A DNA stretch of 64,000 nt from Culex pipiens pallens. Lineage: Eukaryota; Arthropoda; Insecta; Diptera; Culicidae. Positions 44,199-54,650 of the stretch are shown here, in pieces. Made by a program: the position numbers and the translations under genes. How positions within the stretch are numbered: the first letter of the stretch is position 1; each line of letters starts with the position of its first letter. Below the pieces are notes generated by a model. The model was not told where the DNA came from. It made no database searches and saw only the letters and a list, made by a program, of their open reading frames with translations. The stretch lies in the NCBI RefSeq assembly GCF_016801865.2, contig NC_068938.1, positions 110,918,141 through 110,982,140 on the forward strand, read 5' to 3'.

Positions 44199-44438
44199 TA
44201 ACTGATTTCTGCAAGCAAACATAAGTCTGCAAACTCGCTGGTGATTAAATAAATCAACCGTATTTTTTCAGTGTGGCAGTCGAAGAAGAAAAAACCTCCT
44301 CAGTCACAGGGCGTAGAAATGTCATGACACCTTTTCGGTGAGGAAGAGGTCTTGCTGGACGTGCCTGATCGAGGAAAAATCTATTTTTTGATTAAAAGTT
44401 TGATAATTCACTAGAAATTTTCACGGATTTGGTGCAAA
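44199..44438 (+). other. TMEM147 upstream region
   Basis: Presumed promoter/5' UTR of TMEM147. No specific element recognised. Confidence 0.4.
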
Positions 44439-45279
44439 ATGACGTTATACCATTTCGGAAACTGTGTGGCTCTGGTTTATGTGCCCTACTACATGACCTA
44501 CAAATATTCCGGGCTGTGAGTATGATGGCTTATTTTGGTTCGAACTTTTAGTCATTAATTTAATTAACCCAATTTCCACTGATAACCTGACCCTCTCCCT
44601 TCACAGATCCGAATATGGTGCATTCTGGAAGTGCATCCAGGCAGGTGGAATCTACATCTTTACTCAGCTATGCAAGATGTTGGTTTTGGCCACTTTCTTC
44701 CCGGATGCCCTGCTAGCAGGTGACGATCAGTTCAGTGTGGTTGCGGTAAGTTGAAGTGGTTCGGGTTGGTATTCAAGACTGTTCTTAATCCTGCTATATT
44801 CTTTGCAGGAATTCCTCCGTTGTAGTGTAGATCTCGTGGACCTGCTCGGGTTGGCGTTCGTCCTGTCGAAGATTCCCGGCAAAGGCCACAGCAAACTTAT
44901 AACCGCCGGACTTGGCTGGGCCACGGCCGAAGTGATTCTGTCACGTGGACTGATGCTTTGGGTCGGTGCTCGCGGAGCGGAATTCTCCTGGATCTACATC
45001 CAACGCTGCCTGGAATCGAACATTCTTCTCGTTCAACATCTCACGACCGCTACGCTGCTGTGGCTGTTTTCCCGTCACGATCTGGAGAAGAAGTTCGTCC
45101 CGCTGGTGATTGCGCTGCTCATTGCGATCTCGTTCCGTGGCGTTTGGCTCGAGGGTACCCTGCAGGCTCTGTCTGCCGGGCCCTGGTTCGGGCTGTCGCT
45201 GAAGGCACTCATCACCGCGGCCATCGGATTCGTGACGCTGCACGTGTACTCCGGGCTGGCGCAATCCATTGGACTTTAA
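44439..45279 (+). CDS. TMEM147: TMEM147, ER translocon-associated membrane protein
   Basis: Three exons (44439-44515, 44607-44745, 44809-45279) join in frame to 228 aa; the family is usually ~224. The start [20 protein letters not shown] and the blocks [40 protein letters not shown] and [16 protein letters not shown] are strongly conserved. The whole chain is hydrophobic, consistent with about seven membrane helices. In vertebrates it forms the BOS complex with Nicalin and NOMO at the ER translocon and supports multipass membrane-protein insertion. No neighbour here shares that pathway. Confidence 0.96.
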
Positions 45280-45692
45280 AAAAGTTTCTTTTTGGGTTTT
45301 CTTTTTTGTGTGTAGAAGACATGTCCAATTACGTTTCTTGTAACTGGGTTCAGTGTTGGGTTTAAGCGAAAAAAAATTATTTCTCCCATAGTAAACAAAC
45401 ACAACTCATGCTTCCGTTGATTCAAGTGAACATGCCATTTTACATCTTTAATAGGGTGGTCTACAAACTGCTTCAGTTTTTACCTGAGAAGGGCACCATT
45501 TCTCAGTACTAAGATCTTCATTGAATTTGGAAAAAAAAAACTTTCCCTAAAAAGTTATTAGCTTCCGAAGATGACCATTTTTACGCGGCCGGCTCAAAGG
45601 GACTAGAAAACCTGGAGTTAACACTGACCTACAAAATGACTGTGGAAGCCAGAAGTTTTGGGTCCTCAGAAACACATCTGGAGTTTTTTTTA
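45280..45692. other. TMEM147 3' UTR and spacer
   Basis: No canonical AATAAA close to the stop; the poly(A) site is unclear. No other gene. Confidence 0.4.
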
Positions 45693-45820
45693 AAAGGTCC
45701 AATAAACCAAATTTCCAGTTTTTACTTCTTGGGTGTTTTTGAAACCGTCTTGAGTCAGGGGTATTAAAAAAACACCCAAAAATCAAAAATTAAAATTTGG
45801 TTTATTGGACCTTTCTAAAA
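45693..45820. mobile_element. Foldback element family F, longest copy (~128 bp)
   Basis: Arms run from AAGGTCCAATAAACCAAATT to AATTTGGTTTATTGGACCTT around the loop GAAACCGTCTTGAGTCAGGG. It extends the arms of the copies at 22095 and 28395 by about 20 bases. Confidence 0.85.
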
Positions 45821-45901
45821 AAAAAAGTTCTAGACGTGCACTTTGATTTTTTTTAATATTTAGTCAGGGTCGAATGGGTTTTCTCTAATGTTTGTATGGA
45901 A

Positions 45902-46081
45902 AATTGGGTCTTAAAATGAAGCTTAGATTGCTGATATTATTGTTTACTGTGACAAAGCTTATTTTTCAGAGTACAATGACTCTTTGAACGAGGATTTTTA
46001 ATTCAATTTTGAAAAATTAAACTTCACGGCCCCTTGACAGGAAATGTCCTACATGACAGCTCGTTCCAAGGGGACCATATG
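45902..46081 (+). mobile_element. MITE family R, truncated copy
   Basis: Begins AATTGGGTCTTAAAATGAAG and breaks off after GCTCGTTCCAAGGGGACCAT; colinear with 2733-2931. Confidence 0.75.
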
Positions 46082-47830
46082 CGTAGAACGGCAGAGGCAG
46101 TGCAGGCGGATAAGCATTTTGGAAATAAAACAACTGCTGCTGATTTTAGTCCATTTATTTAAACTTCAATAAATTTATTTTTTCCGATTTTGCTTTGTTG
46201 TTGTTTCTCTCCTTGTGTTGTTGTTGCAGTTTGCTGTTCTTGTTTTGTTGTAGAGTTCTTCTTAATTTTTTTTTCTTCTTCTTCAATAATCGTTATTCAT
46301 TATTTAAAGGTTATAGGCGATCTAATTCATTATTGTTTATGTGTAGTTTTCACTTGTTTTTTTTCGTGGCTTTTCTTTGTTTTCTTTTAAATTATATACG
46401 GCTTATTACTCAAATAGTTTTGATACAATATATTACAGATAAAACACAATGACTGATGCATGACTTCTCACATCTCTTTGTTTTGTATTTTTTTATTTGT
46501 TTTCTTTTTTGCAGTGAGTAGATGTGCTATTGGTTTCCTTTTTCTTGCATTGTTCGTCATATTTCTTCAATTGCGCCCCAACTTCTATCATTAAACAGTT
46601 GTTTGCTTGAGTTTGCACATAATTTTTATTCCGGAGATTGCTGCCTTACACCATTTGCTACTTCATTCGTTTGGTTTTCTTTCTTCTTCTTCAATTATCA
46701 TCATACGAGTAGTCTATGTTTGTTTTGTTTTAGCTAATTTGTTTAATGTTATCCTTCTATTGGTTTCCTTCCTTTGTGGGACTGTGTGTTGAGTGTCTCT
46801 GTGTGCACGTACGACATTCAGGGTGGTCCTTAATGTTGTTTTGTTTTATGTGAGTTTCTTTTGTTTGTTTGTAGTTTGCTAAACGACATCGACTTGTTAT
46901 TTTTTTCTTGCTTTCTTTTTTGGAGAGACAACAGCTTGCATTATTTTTGTCGGTTGCTTTTGTTTTGTTAATTAATTATGTTACTAGTTAATATTACATG
47001 ACCGCTCCCACTGCGGATTAAGTGTGTGTCTTTGTGTGTATGTGTGAGTTTTTGTGGAGGAGCGTATTTTGTATTTGTATGTTTTAAAAACTATCTTAAC
47101 TCGTATGTTTGTGTTGTGTTGCAGTAAATTCTCAACTTTTGGGAAAGTCCAGTAATTTTCCCACAAAATATACAATGGCTTTTTGAAAATGTTGAATTTT
47201 ATTCATATGAAAGTGTTGTTATTACCTATTATTATCATAACTGCTATCCATCTTTTTTTTTTCGAAAGAGATAACTTGGATGAGAGATTTTTATTCGGGT
47301 TTTGTTTGTGTTTTGAATTTTAGATCGAGTGTTCAGCCAGTAAGATAAAGAGAGAGGCAAACGAAGTGTTTCAGTATAGGAAATGTATGCTAATGATGAG
47401 ATTCTTTTTATATTATATTTTACGCTCTGGTTAGTTATAATGTACTATGTTTTTCTTTTGTCGTTACTATACAAGATTACACGCTTTGCTTATTACGTTT
47501 GAGAGTATTTCCTATGAACTTGCATTATTACTTTTGTTTTTTTTTTGCTATATAACGTACTTTTTTCTAAACGTCGTATATAATCGAATGAATGAATGAT
47601 AGAGATGAAAATGATTGCTTGTTCTCTCAGTACCTTGCTGGCATACATACGAACGAAGGTTTGGATAAATTCATAGTGTTTAATTTTGAAACTTGAGTTA
47701 CGGTCGACACAAATTCAACAAAAAAAAGTTAAAATTAAAATATGGGTGATAAAGCTTTAAATTAAAGTTTTAAGCACAATATTACCGCACCTTCATGATT
47801 TGATATCTTTCAAAACATTTAGGAAAATTG
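46082..47830 (-). other. T-rich (minus A-rich) region, possible distal 3' UTR
   Basis: From ~46140 to 47780 the plus strand is rich in T with TTG/TTTG runs and has no gene. On the minus strand AATAAA occurs in the AATAAATTTATTGAAG and TTTAAATAAATGG stretches at ~46150-46180. The character resembles the A/C-rich 3' UTR-like DNA just downstream of the Striatin stop (53590-54650). It could be a distal 3' UTR of a minus-strand transcript; this is inference. Confidence 0.3.
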
Positions 47831-48035
47831 CTAAAAGTCCAGTCCAGACTCGATTATCCGAAGACTTTGCCAAACTCTCACATCGGATATAAAATGAATC
47901 GCAAAAAAATGGTCACATTGTGATCAAAGTGAATTGGAAAAAATCCACGATGGCTGCCAAAATTACAGCGGTCTAATATTGAGAAAAAAAATGAAATCAA
48001 CCCCTCATATTTGATGAATTCAAGGTTGAATATGA
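47831..48035. repeat. Half of a TCCGAAG-type MITE and adjoining repeat
   Basis: AGTCCAGACTCGATTATCCG at ~47842 matches in reverse the CGGATAATCGAGTCTGG at 22437. Sequence at 47945-48010 resembles 22245-22330. Confidence 0.5.
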
Positions 48036-48401
48036 ACATTAGGGCGGCTTGGAGTTGTATGGGAAAATTTCAAAATGGACTGATTCAATCAGAACAGGCA
48101 TTTTCCGGTCCCATTTGGGCCCCCAAACAATTGGGGGGTTTGGGAGCGATTGGATTTGACCCGGCTTTCCGCAAAGCGATTCAAATTTGTATAGAAATTT
48201 GTATGGGAAAACTCTCTTTTTAACATTTTTATTTTTATAATTTTCATTTTTCACTCAATTTAAAAACTAACACCGTAGAAGTATAGTCCTGAATGCCCTA
48301 TAAAACTTTCCCGAAGAAAGTATGGTCCTATCTTGCTTCTGGAAAAAGATACAGAGTTTTTAAAAGAGGCATTTCAAAATAAGTGCTGAAAATTATATAT
48401 C
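48036..48401 (+). repeat. Repeat family E, left copy (split by palindrome)
   Basis: Colinear in inverse orientation with 52275-51668: shares GCATTTTCCGGTCCCATTTG (vs CAAATGGGACCGGAAAATG), GCTTTCCGCAAAGCGATTCA and CTATCTTGCTTCTGGAAAAA. The copy resumes at 49745 (ACTGCCAGTACTTC) after the palindrome. Confidence 0.85.
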
Positions 48402-48409
48402 ATGCCAAC

Positions 48410-49736
48410 CAATGCTGTTAATCGTTGAAATCAACGGCGTTTATATCATCGATGTCGTTGATCGTTTATTTAAACGTAATCGTAATCGCAGCCATCGTTG
48501 ATTTAATCGTCAACGTCAACGGAGTCGTTGATTTAAACGGCGTTGATTATAGATAATCAACGCGTTGATCAACGGCGTTCTTTTATAGTTTTTTAGAGTT
48601 TTTTGAAGAAAGAACGATTTTTTCAAAGATGTATTGATTGGGAAACATTCTTAAATAGATGTGACATGGTTGTTCGGGGATCCGGGTGTACCAAGATGAC
48701 CGAAGTGACCGGATTTTAAACGTAATTTAAGCGCTAGCTAATTGCTGGTCACTTTCATTTCCACTTTGCTTCCCAAGTCCAACCAGGATTTTTCTTTTGT
48801 AAGTGACATCGAGGACGGACTATTGGGAACCGAGATATGGTCGGATTAACACCGGAATTATTGTTCCGGCGGGTTCAGTAAGAGTCTCGCGAGGCTAAAT
48901 AACGACAGAATTTGTTTTTCTATGATACAATACTAAATTGACACCCATGTTCCAGAACCCAGATTGAGATCGGCCAAGATGTCAAACTTCATGACAGACC
49001 GTAGTAGCTTCCTGCTAGTATTCAAAGAGTAAACAATATATTTATGACCTACTGCGATCGGTTTTCGGCACCACACGGAAGATTTATCTCTTGGGGTTGC
49101 TATCGAAACTCATTGATCACCCACAGTAGGCTACTCCGGTCTGTCATGAAGTTTGACATCTTGGCGAATCTCAATCTGGGTTCTGGAACATGGGTCATGT
49201 GGTCAATTCAGTATTGCATCACAGAAAAACAAATTCTGTCGTTATTTAGTCACGCGAAACTCTCACTGAACCGGCCGGAACAATAATTCCGGTGTTAATC
49301 CGACCATATCTCGGTTCCCAATTGTCCATCCTCGGTGTCATTTATATAAGAAAAATCCTGGAAGGACTAGGGAACCAAAGTGGAGATGGAAGTGACCAGC
49401 AATTAGCTAGGGCTTAAATTACGTTTAAAATCCGGTCACTTCGGTCCTCTTGGTACACCCGGATCCCCGAACAACCATGTCACATCTATTTAAGAATGTT
49501 TCCCAATCAATACATCTTTGAAAAAATCGTTCTTTCCTCAAAAAACTCTAGAAAACTATAAAAGAACGCCGTTGATCAACGCGTTGATTATCGATAATCA
49601 ACGCGTTGATCAACGCCGTTTAAATCAACGACTCCGTTGACGTTGACGATTAAATCAACGATGGCTGCGATTACGATTACGTTTAAATCAACGATCAACG
49701 ACATCGATGACGTTGATTCAACGATTAACAGCATTG
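48410..49736. mobile_element. 1327-bp foldback element (arms ~600 bp)
   Basis: The left arm 48410-~49012 and right arm ~49136-49736 are inverted near-copies around a ~123-bp loop. Ends are CAATGCTGTTAATCGTTGA and TCAACGATTAACAGCATTG. ATGCCAAC flanks both sides (48402-48409 and 49737-49744), an 8-bp duplication as made by hAT-type transposases. The outer ~150 bp of each arm carries at least eleven CGTTGA/TCAACG hexamers. No ORF of note. The uninterrupted family E copy (51668-52275) lacks it. Confidence 0.93.
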
Positions 49737-49756
49737 ATGCCAACACTGCCAGTACT

Positions 49757-50049
49757 TCGGAAGATATTTCGAAATCGTATTTTTTAGCGTAATAAGGAAG
49801 CAACCTAGCAAAATGGTGTCTTAGGAAAAGTTGTTGTATATAAATGTGGCTTTTATTTAAAATTATTGACATGCAGGGTGACACACCTACAGGGTGTCAA
49901 CCAAGCCCTAACTTCTACTGGTGACCTTTTAAAGCGTTGGTGTCTTAGGAAAAGTTGTTAAGCTACTTATTCCAAGAAATGTTGACATGGTTGGAAGACA
50001 GGGTGGTGCATCTACAGGGTGTCAACCCATTTCTAGCTTCTATTTAAGA
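49757..50049 (+). repeat. ~126-bp tandem duplication
   Basis: TGGTGTCTTAGGAAAAGTTG occurs at ~49812 and ~49939, followed in both by GACATG..CAGGGTG and CTACAGGGTGTCAACC. There are two diverged units. Confidence 0.7.
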
Positions 50050-50275
50050 CCTAAAAACGAAACTATTGGCACTACGCCCCCCGGGGCATGGCCTTCCTCT
50101 AACGTGGGATTTCTGCTCCAGCGCCTCTGACGAGACAGGAGAAACCGGGACCGACGTTTTACTTCACCATCCGATAGAAGCTCAGTGGATAAGGCGGGAA
50201 TCGAACCCGCGTCTCATAGCATCATCGGGATCGGCAGCCGAAGCCGCTACCCCTGCGCCACGAGACCCACCTATT
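50050..50275 (-). mobile_element. tRNA-derived SINE, minus strand
   Basis: On the minus strand the head has GGTCTCGTGGCGCAGGGGTA (box A) and GGTTCGATTCCCGCC (box B), followed by the core ATCGGATGGTGAAGTAAAAC, GTCGGTCCCGG. The head differs from those at 28535 and 41893 while the core is shared. Confidence 0.75.
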
Positions 50276-51667
50276 TAAGACCTACAAATCGCAAATTAGG
50301 ATTGCCACGCAAAAAGAGGCTGAACAAAAATTCGTAAAAAATCAGTTTTTCACATAAAATTTCCTTGGAAATCGATTTTTTTCTGTAAATTGCTCCATAA
50401 AATGAAAGGAAGCTGAATAATGGAATTTATTCTGTAAAAATTTTCAGGATATTGGAGCAATCTCTACAAAATCGGGCGATTTCTACCATTTTTATTATTT
50501 TTTTTTATTTGGCTCAAACTTTGTGTAGGCCTTTCCTATCATCAAAGAAGCCATTTTGTGTTATTGGTTCACCCATACAATTTTGGCATCTGTTGTGTGT
50601 GTGTGTGTTCAACCAATCCAATATCCGTAGGCCGGCTACGAAATTATGGGAAAGTATAATCTGTATCAGACTTGGTTTATGCTGATACAACTTATTGCAG
50701 TCCCGGACATTAGGTGGTGTCAGCCCTCGCGCTGCTTCCAATGACCCATTTCAGAATGACAGAGCTCCTTGCGGTCCAATTCCGAGGCCATTGGGCATTG
50801 TCCGGCCCCGCCTAAACATAGAGCAAGAACCTGACGGGTCCTCGACCTATCTTTAAACTTCCAATCCCATAAGGCAAAAATGGGATCAGCGTGTATTTAG
50901 TTAAGTGGCAATGATAAATGCAATGTCAGTTTTTTTGGGTTGATCTCACCAAATTAGTAGAAGCTCCTCCTTAATGTTTTGACTGAAGTTCTCCGCAGAT
51001 AATGAACTGGTAAACGTGGTGACCAGAATATCCAGAGCCGTTACTCTAGAAAGGTTTTCCAGCTGCTTTTTATGCTGATAGGATGGCCAACAACACACCT
51101 CGGCTGCACTTCTTCTTGTTCTTTAAGACACCGAACGCCCCAAACTAAAATTCACATAAAAAAAACTAAAAAACTAAATCTTCAAAACACCGTCATTTGT
51201 CTCCAATTTGCAGTTCAGGATTTTTTGAACGCGCTCGTAACTTCGAAAACCGTACAGCAAAATAAAACGATACAAACGATAGAAGTGAAAGCCGACGCAA
51301 TTTGACGTTTGCAAGTGGAGTAACGCGATGCTAAAATAAAAGAAGACAACGAAGACAACTATGAAAGTTTTACTAATTTATCCTAAATACCACAAATTCC
51401 AACAACTTTTCAGCAAAATCCACAAGGAAACACTAAAATGGATTATAGTGCCGCTTTTACACAAAGAATAGGCGCTCCTCAAACAGTTTTACACCATAAA
51501 ATCGCGAAATAAATTGTCGCGTTCTCACCGACGAACCGCACGCTGGTTTTGATCGCAAAAATTACAGATTTGATCAAATTAAGTTCTGCAAAGATCTAGA
51601 ATTAACCAGACATCACTGGAAAGAAAAATCATCTTGATAGGTTGAGTTATGACCGAGAACCATTGAG
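50276..51667. other. Spacer, no gene
   Basis: AT-rich with a GC-richer patch at 50630-50860 of unknown nature. No ORF with recognisable domains. Confidence 0.45.
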
Positions 51668-52275
51668 TTGAAGTACTGGCAGTGTTATAATTTTCAGCAC
51701 TTATTTTGAAATGCCTCTTTTAAAAACTCTGTATCTTTTTCCAGAAGCAAGATAGGACCATACTGCCCATGTTCGCATAAATGTCCCATATGCAAAAACA
51801 GCAAGCTGAGTAAAACGCATTTGAAGTTTGTCCCATACATAAGGCTACGTGTTAAATTTTCGCTAAAAAACTGGATTTACTCCGGATTTCTAGAACAAAG
51901 TGCTGGATGTTATAGGCTCTTTTGAAATAGCACACGATTTTGAACCAAACTGCATCAATAACTCGAAATCGATGAAAATGCATATGGGACATTTATGCGA
52001 TCAGGAGCAGCATACTTTCTTCGGGAAAATTTAAGAGGACATTCAGGACTATACTTCTACGGTGTTAGTTTTTAAATTTAGCGAAAAATGAAAATTTTAG
52101 AAATAAAAATGTAAAAAAGAGAGTTTTCCCATACAAATTTCCATACAAATTTGAATCGCTTTGCGGAAAGCCGGGTCAAATCCAATCGCTCTCAAAATTT
52201 TGGGGGGTTGTTTGGAGGCCCAAATGGGACCGGAAAATGTTCTGTAAAATCGCTCATGCCGAGCCACCCTAATGT
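51668..52275 (-). repeat. Repeat family E, right copy (inverted)
   Basis: Inverse copy of 48036-48401 plus 49745-49755. It lacks the 1327-bp palindrome but is itself interrupted by a 250-bp MITE at 51763-52012. Confidence 0.85.
51763..52012. mobile_element. MITE family T, uninterrupted copy
   Basis: TIRs begin CTGCCCATGTTCGCATAAAT; the inner part TCGCATAAATGTCCCATATG is repeated in reverse near the right end. TA lies on both sides, and the unoccupied site is seen in the left family E copy (AGTATGGTCC). Contains CATAAGGCTACGTGTTAAAT at ~51831-51850, the intact version of the site disrupted at 58078. Confidence 0.85.
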
Positions 52276-53585
52276 GCACAAATTTAAAAAAATGAAAAAC
52301 TGCGACTATTTTCAAAAAAGTCACCTGAAAATGGATTTAACTTGAAAACGGTGCACTTTATCAAAATTTCACTAAAGTACTTTTTGATTGCTACATCGAA
52401 AAATGAAATTAAAAAATTTTTGCGACCAATTTTTCGATTTTTTGAAAAAATCAGTATTGATTAAAAAAATTATAACTCGGTCAAAGATTTTTTGCACAAC
52501 CTGGAAATTTCTGAAATGTTGGCATTTGATGTCCTCTAAAACATATCAAAAAATAAAAAAATAAATATTGTGTTTTTTGCAAATCAAGTTTTAGTGACAA
52601 AAAGTTAAATAAAAAATCACCAATTTTTTTTTAACGTGTATCATTTTTTCAGTGTAATCCATATCCACACCTACAACTTTGCCGAAGACACCAAATCGAT
52701 CAAAAAATTATATGAACAAACTATATGGACAAACTAATGATTCAAAATGGCTTCTTTGGGCATACTGTATGCACCAAAAAAGTTTTAGTCGGATAAAAAA
52801 ATTAGCATTTAAGAAAAAAGACCGATTTCGTAGAGAACTCTCAGTGGTAAAATTACACATTTTCAGAGGTAAAATTACACTTTTTTGTAACATAAAAGAT
52901 GTACCCCCTCGCAGATGTAATATTACCATGATTTTTTTCTGTGTATGCCTCTTCAATACAAGTGCTGAAACTGAAATGAATGCTGCAAGGTTCTTTTCAG
53001 TACTGTTATTTTTGGCGATGGCCTGGGTATCAAACATTATGTTTTCCGATGCGTACGAAGCATTATGTTATTTTGGATGCTTTGACCATACTTTGGTGCC
53101 CCGGGGGATGTTCCAACAATGCAAAATTTGCCAAACAGTTTCACTTTGGTTAACAACATAATGGTTTTCAAACCCAAGAATAAAATTAAACGTTTTGACC
53201 GACTGGCAACTGGTCCAGATGTCTGATGGAACGGAATGTTCCAATTAAGTAAAATTTGTGTCGACATGAAATTAAACTCAAAAATTAAAAAAAAAAAAAC
53301 AGACAGTGAAATAAAATAACAAATCTCTGCAAGCGTCAAGTCAAACACAGCAAATGTGCCCAATTCTCGTTCCCCTACCCTAGTAGCTAGTACAAATGCT
53401 AGATTTTATTTTGCTGCCTACAGCACACACCTATTTGCTTCAACAACGACCAGCGTTGTTTCACATATTAGTAGATTGAATCTCGGGGGTGGAAAACGAA
53501 TTAAAAAAAAAAAAACAACTAAAAAATCGAACTCAAGGAAGTGAAAATGAACTGAAAATAAAACGAAAAAGGCGTGATTAATCTA
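52276..53585. other. Repeat-like spacer
   Basis: AT-rich sequence with the 'TAACTCGG' type interspersed-repeat style also seen at 63240. Frame 52679-53161 has no recognisable domain. No gene supported. Confidence 0.4.
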
Positions 53586-54650
53586 CAGGTTTATTTGTAA
53601 TAAATCAAATCATTAATTAACAACGTATTACGAATATATGAGTAAAATAAATACATTTTATTATTTTGTTTGCTTCTTTCATCGGGAGGGGGAGTGGCGG
53701 AGGCAGGCCAGGGCGGATTCTGCGCGCACAGAGGGGCGGATCGGCGTTTTGTCTTGCACTTCTGCCTGCCTGCCGCGGTTGTCCTAATCTTGTATGATTT
53801 TTTTTTCTTCTTTTGTATTTGACGAGTCTACATAGTTAAACATATGTTTTTTACCTTCTTTTTTTTGCATCTCCTTCTCTTGTGTTTTTTTGTTGTTTGT
53901 TTGTTCTCATTATATCGTTTCTTATCACTTTCTACACCTAAGATCTAAAACTCACGTTGAAATCCATGAATGAGTCCTCTATACTTGTTTCAACACTGTG
54001 TTGGTTTTGTTTTTTGTTTTCCTTCTTTACATCTCTTTTTGCTTATCAATAATTTCTTCCCGTTTACTTGCTTGCTTGCTTGTTTTTACCTTCTTCTTCT
54101 TCTTGCCAGAGGGTGAATGTGTGTGTACGTGTGTAAGTATGAGTGTTTTGAGATAATCTTGTTGCGTCAACTGATAAAAGATCGAGATGACGACACGCTT
54201 GGCGGTAAAATTTTGCATTTTCCTTCTCCGGTTGCTGCGATCAATTGTCATAAAATAAAATCTAGTTGGATGTTTTGTATTTGCTTTTCTCTCGAAACTC
54301 TCAATTGCATTTTCACGTTTTCTACTGGAGCTGCTCTCTTTTTTTTCCTCAAGCATGATTCCCTCCCAAATACTTGTTTTTCGCGCGCGTGTTTGTGATT
54401 CGTGTAAGTGTGAGTTTGCTCTCTCTCTCTGTTTGCATTGTATGTAGAAATTATCATGCATATATTACTAAGTCGGCTGCTGCTGGCTTTACTTTTTTTG
54501 CTTGCTTTTTTATTTTGTAATATTTTGTAACTAGAATGTTCGTGATAATTAAAAACAACTACTTTCATGCTCTTTCACCGGTTACCGTGTAATGTGTGTG
54601 TGTGTTTTTTTCTGTTCATCATTTTATCAATTGGTTTTCTTTTTCACACA
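53586..54650 (-). other. Probable Striatin 3' UTR
   Basis: Directly downstream (minus strand) of the Striatin stop at 54651. It is pyrimidine-rich on plus (A/G-rich on minus) with CTTGCTTGCTTG and TTCTTCTTCTTC runs. A minus-strand AATAAA lies near 53590. Confidence 0.5.
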
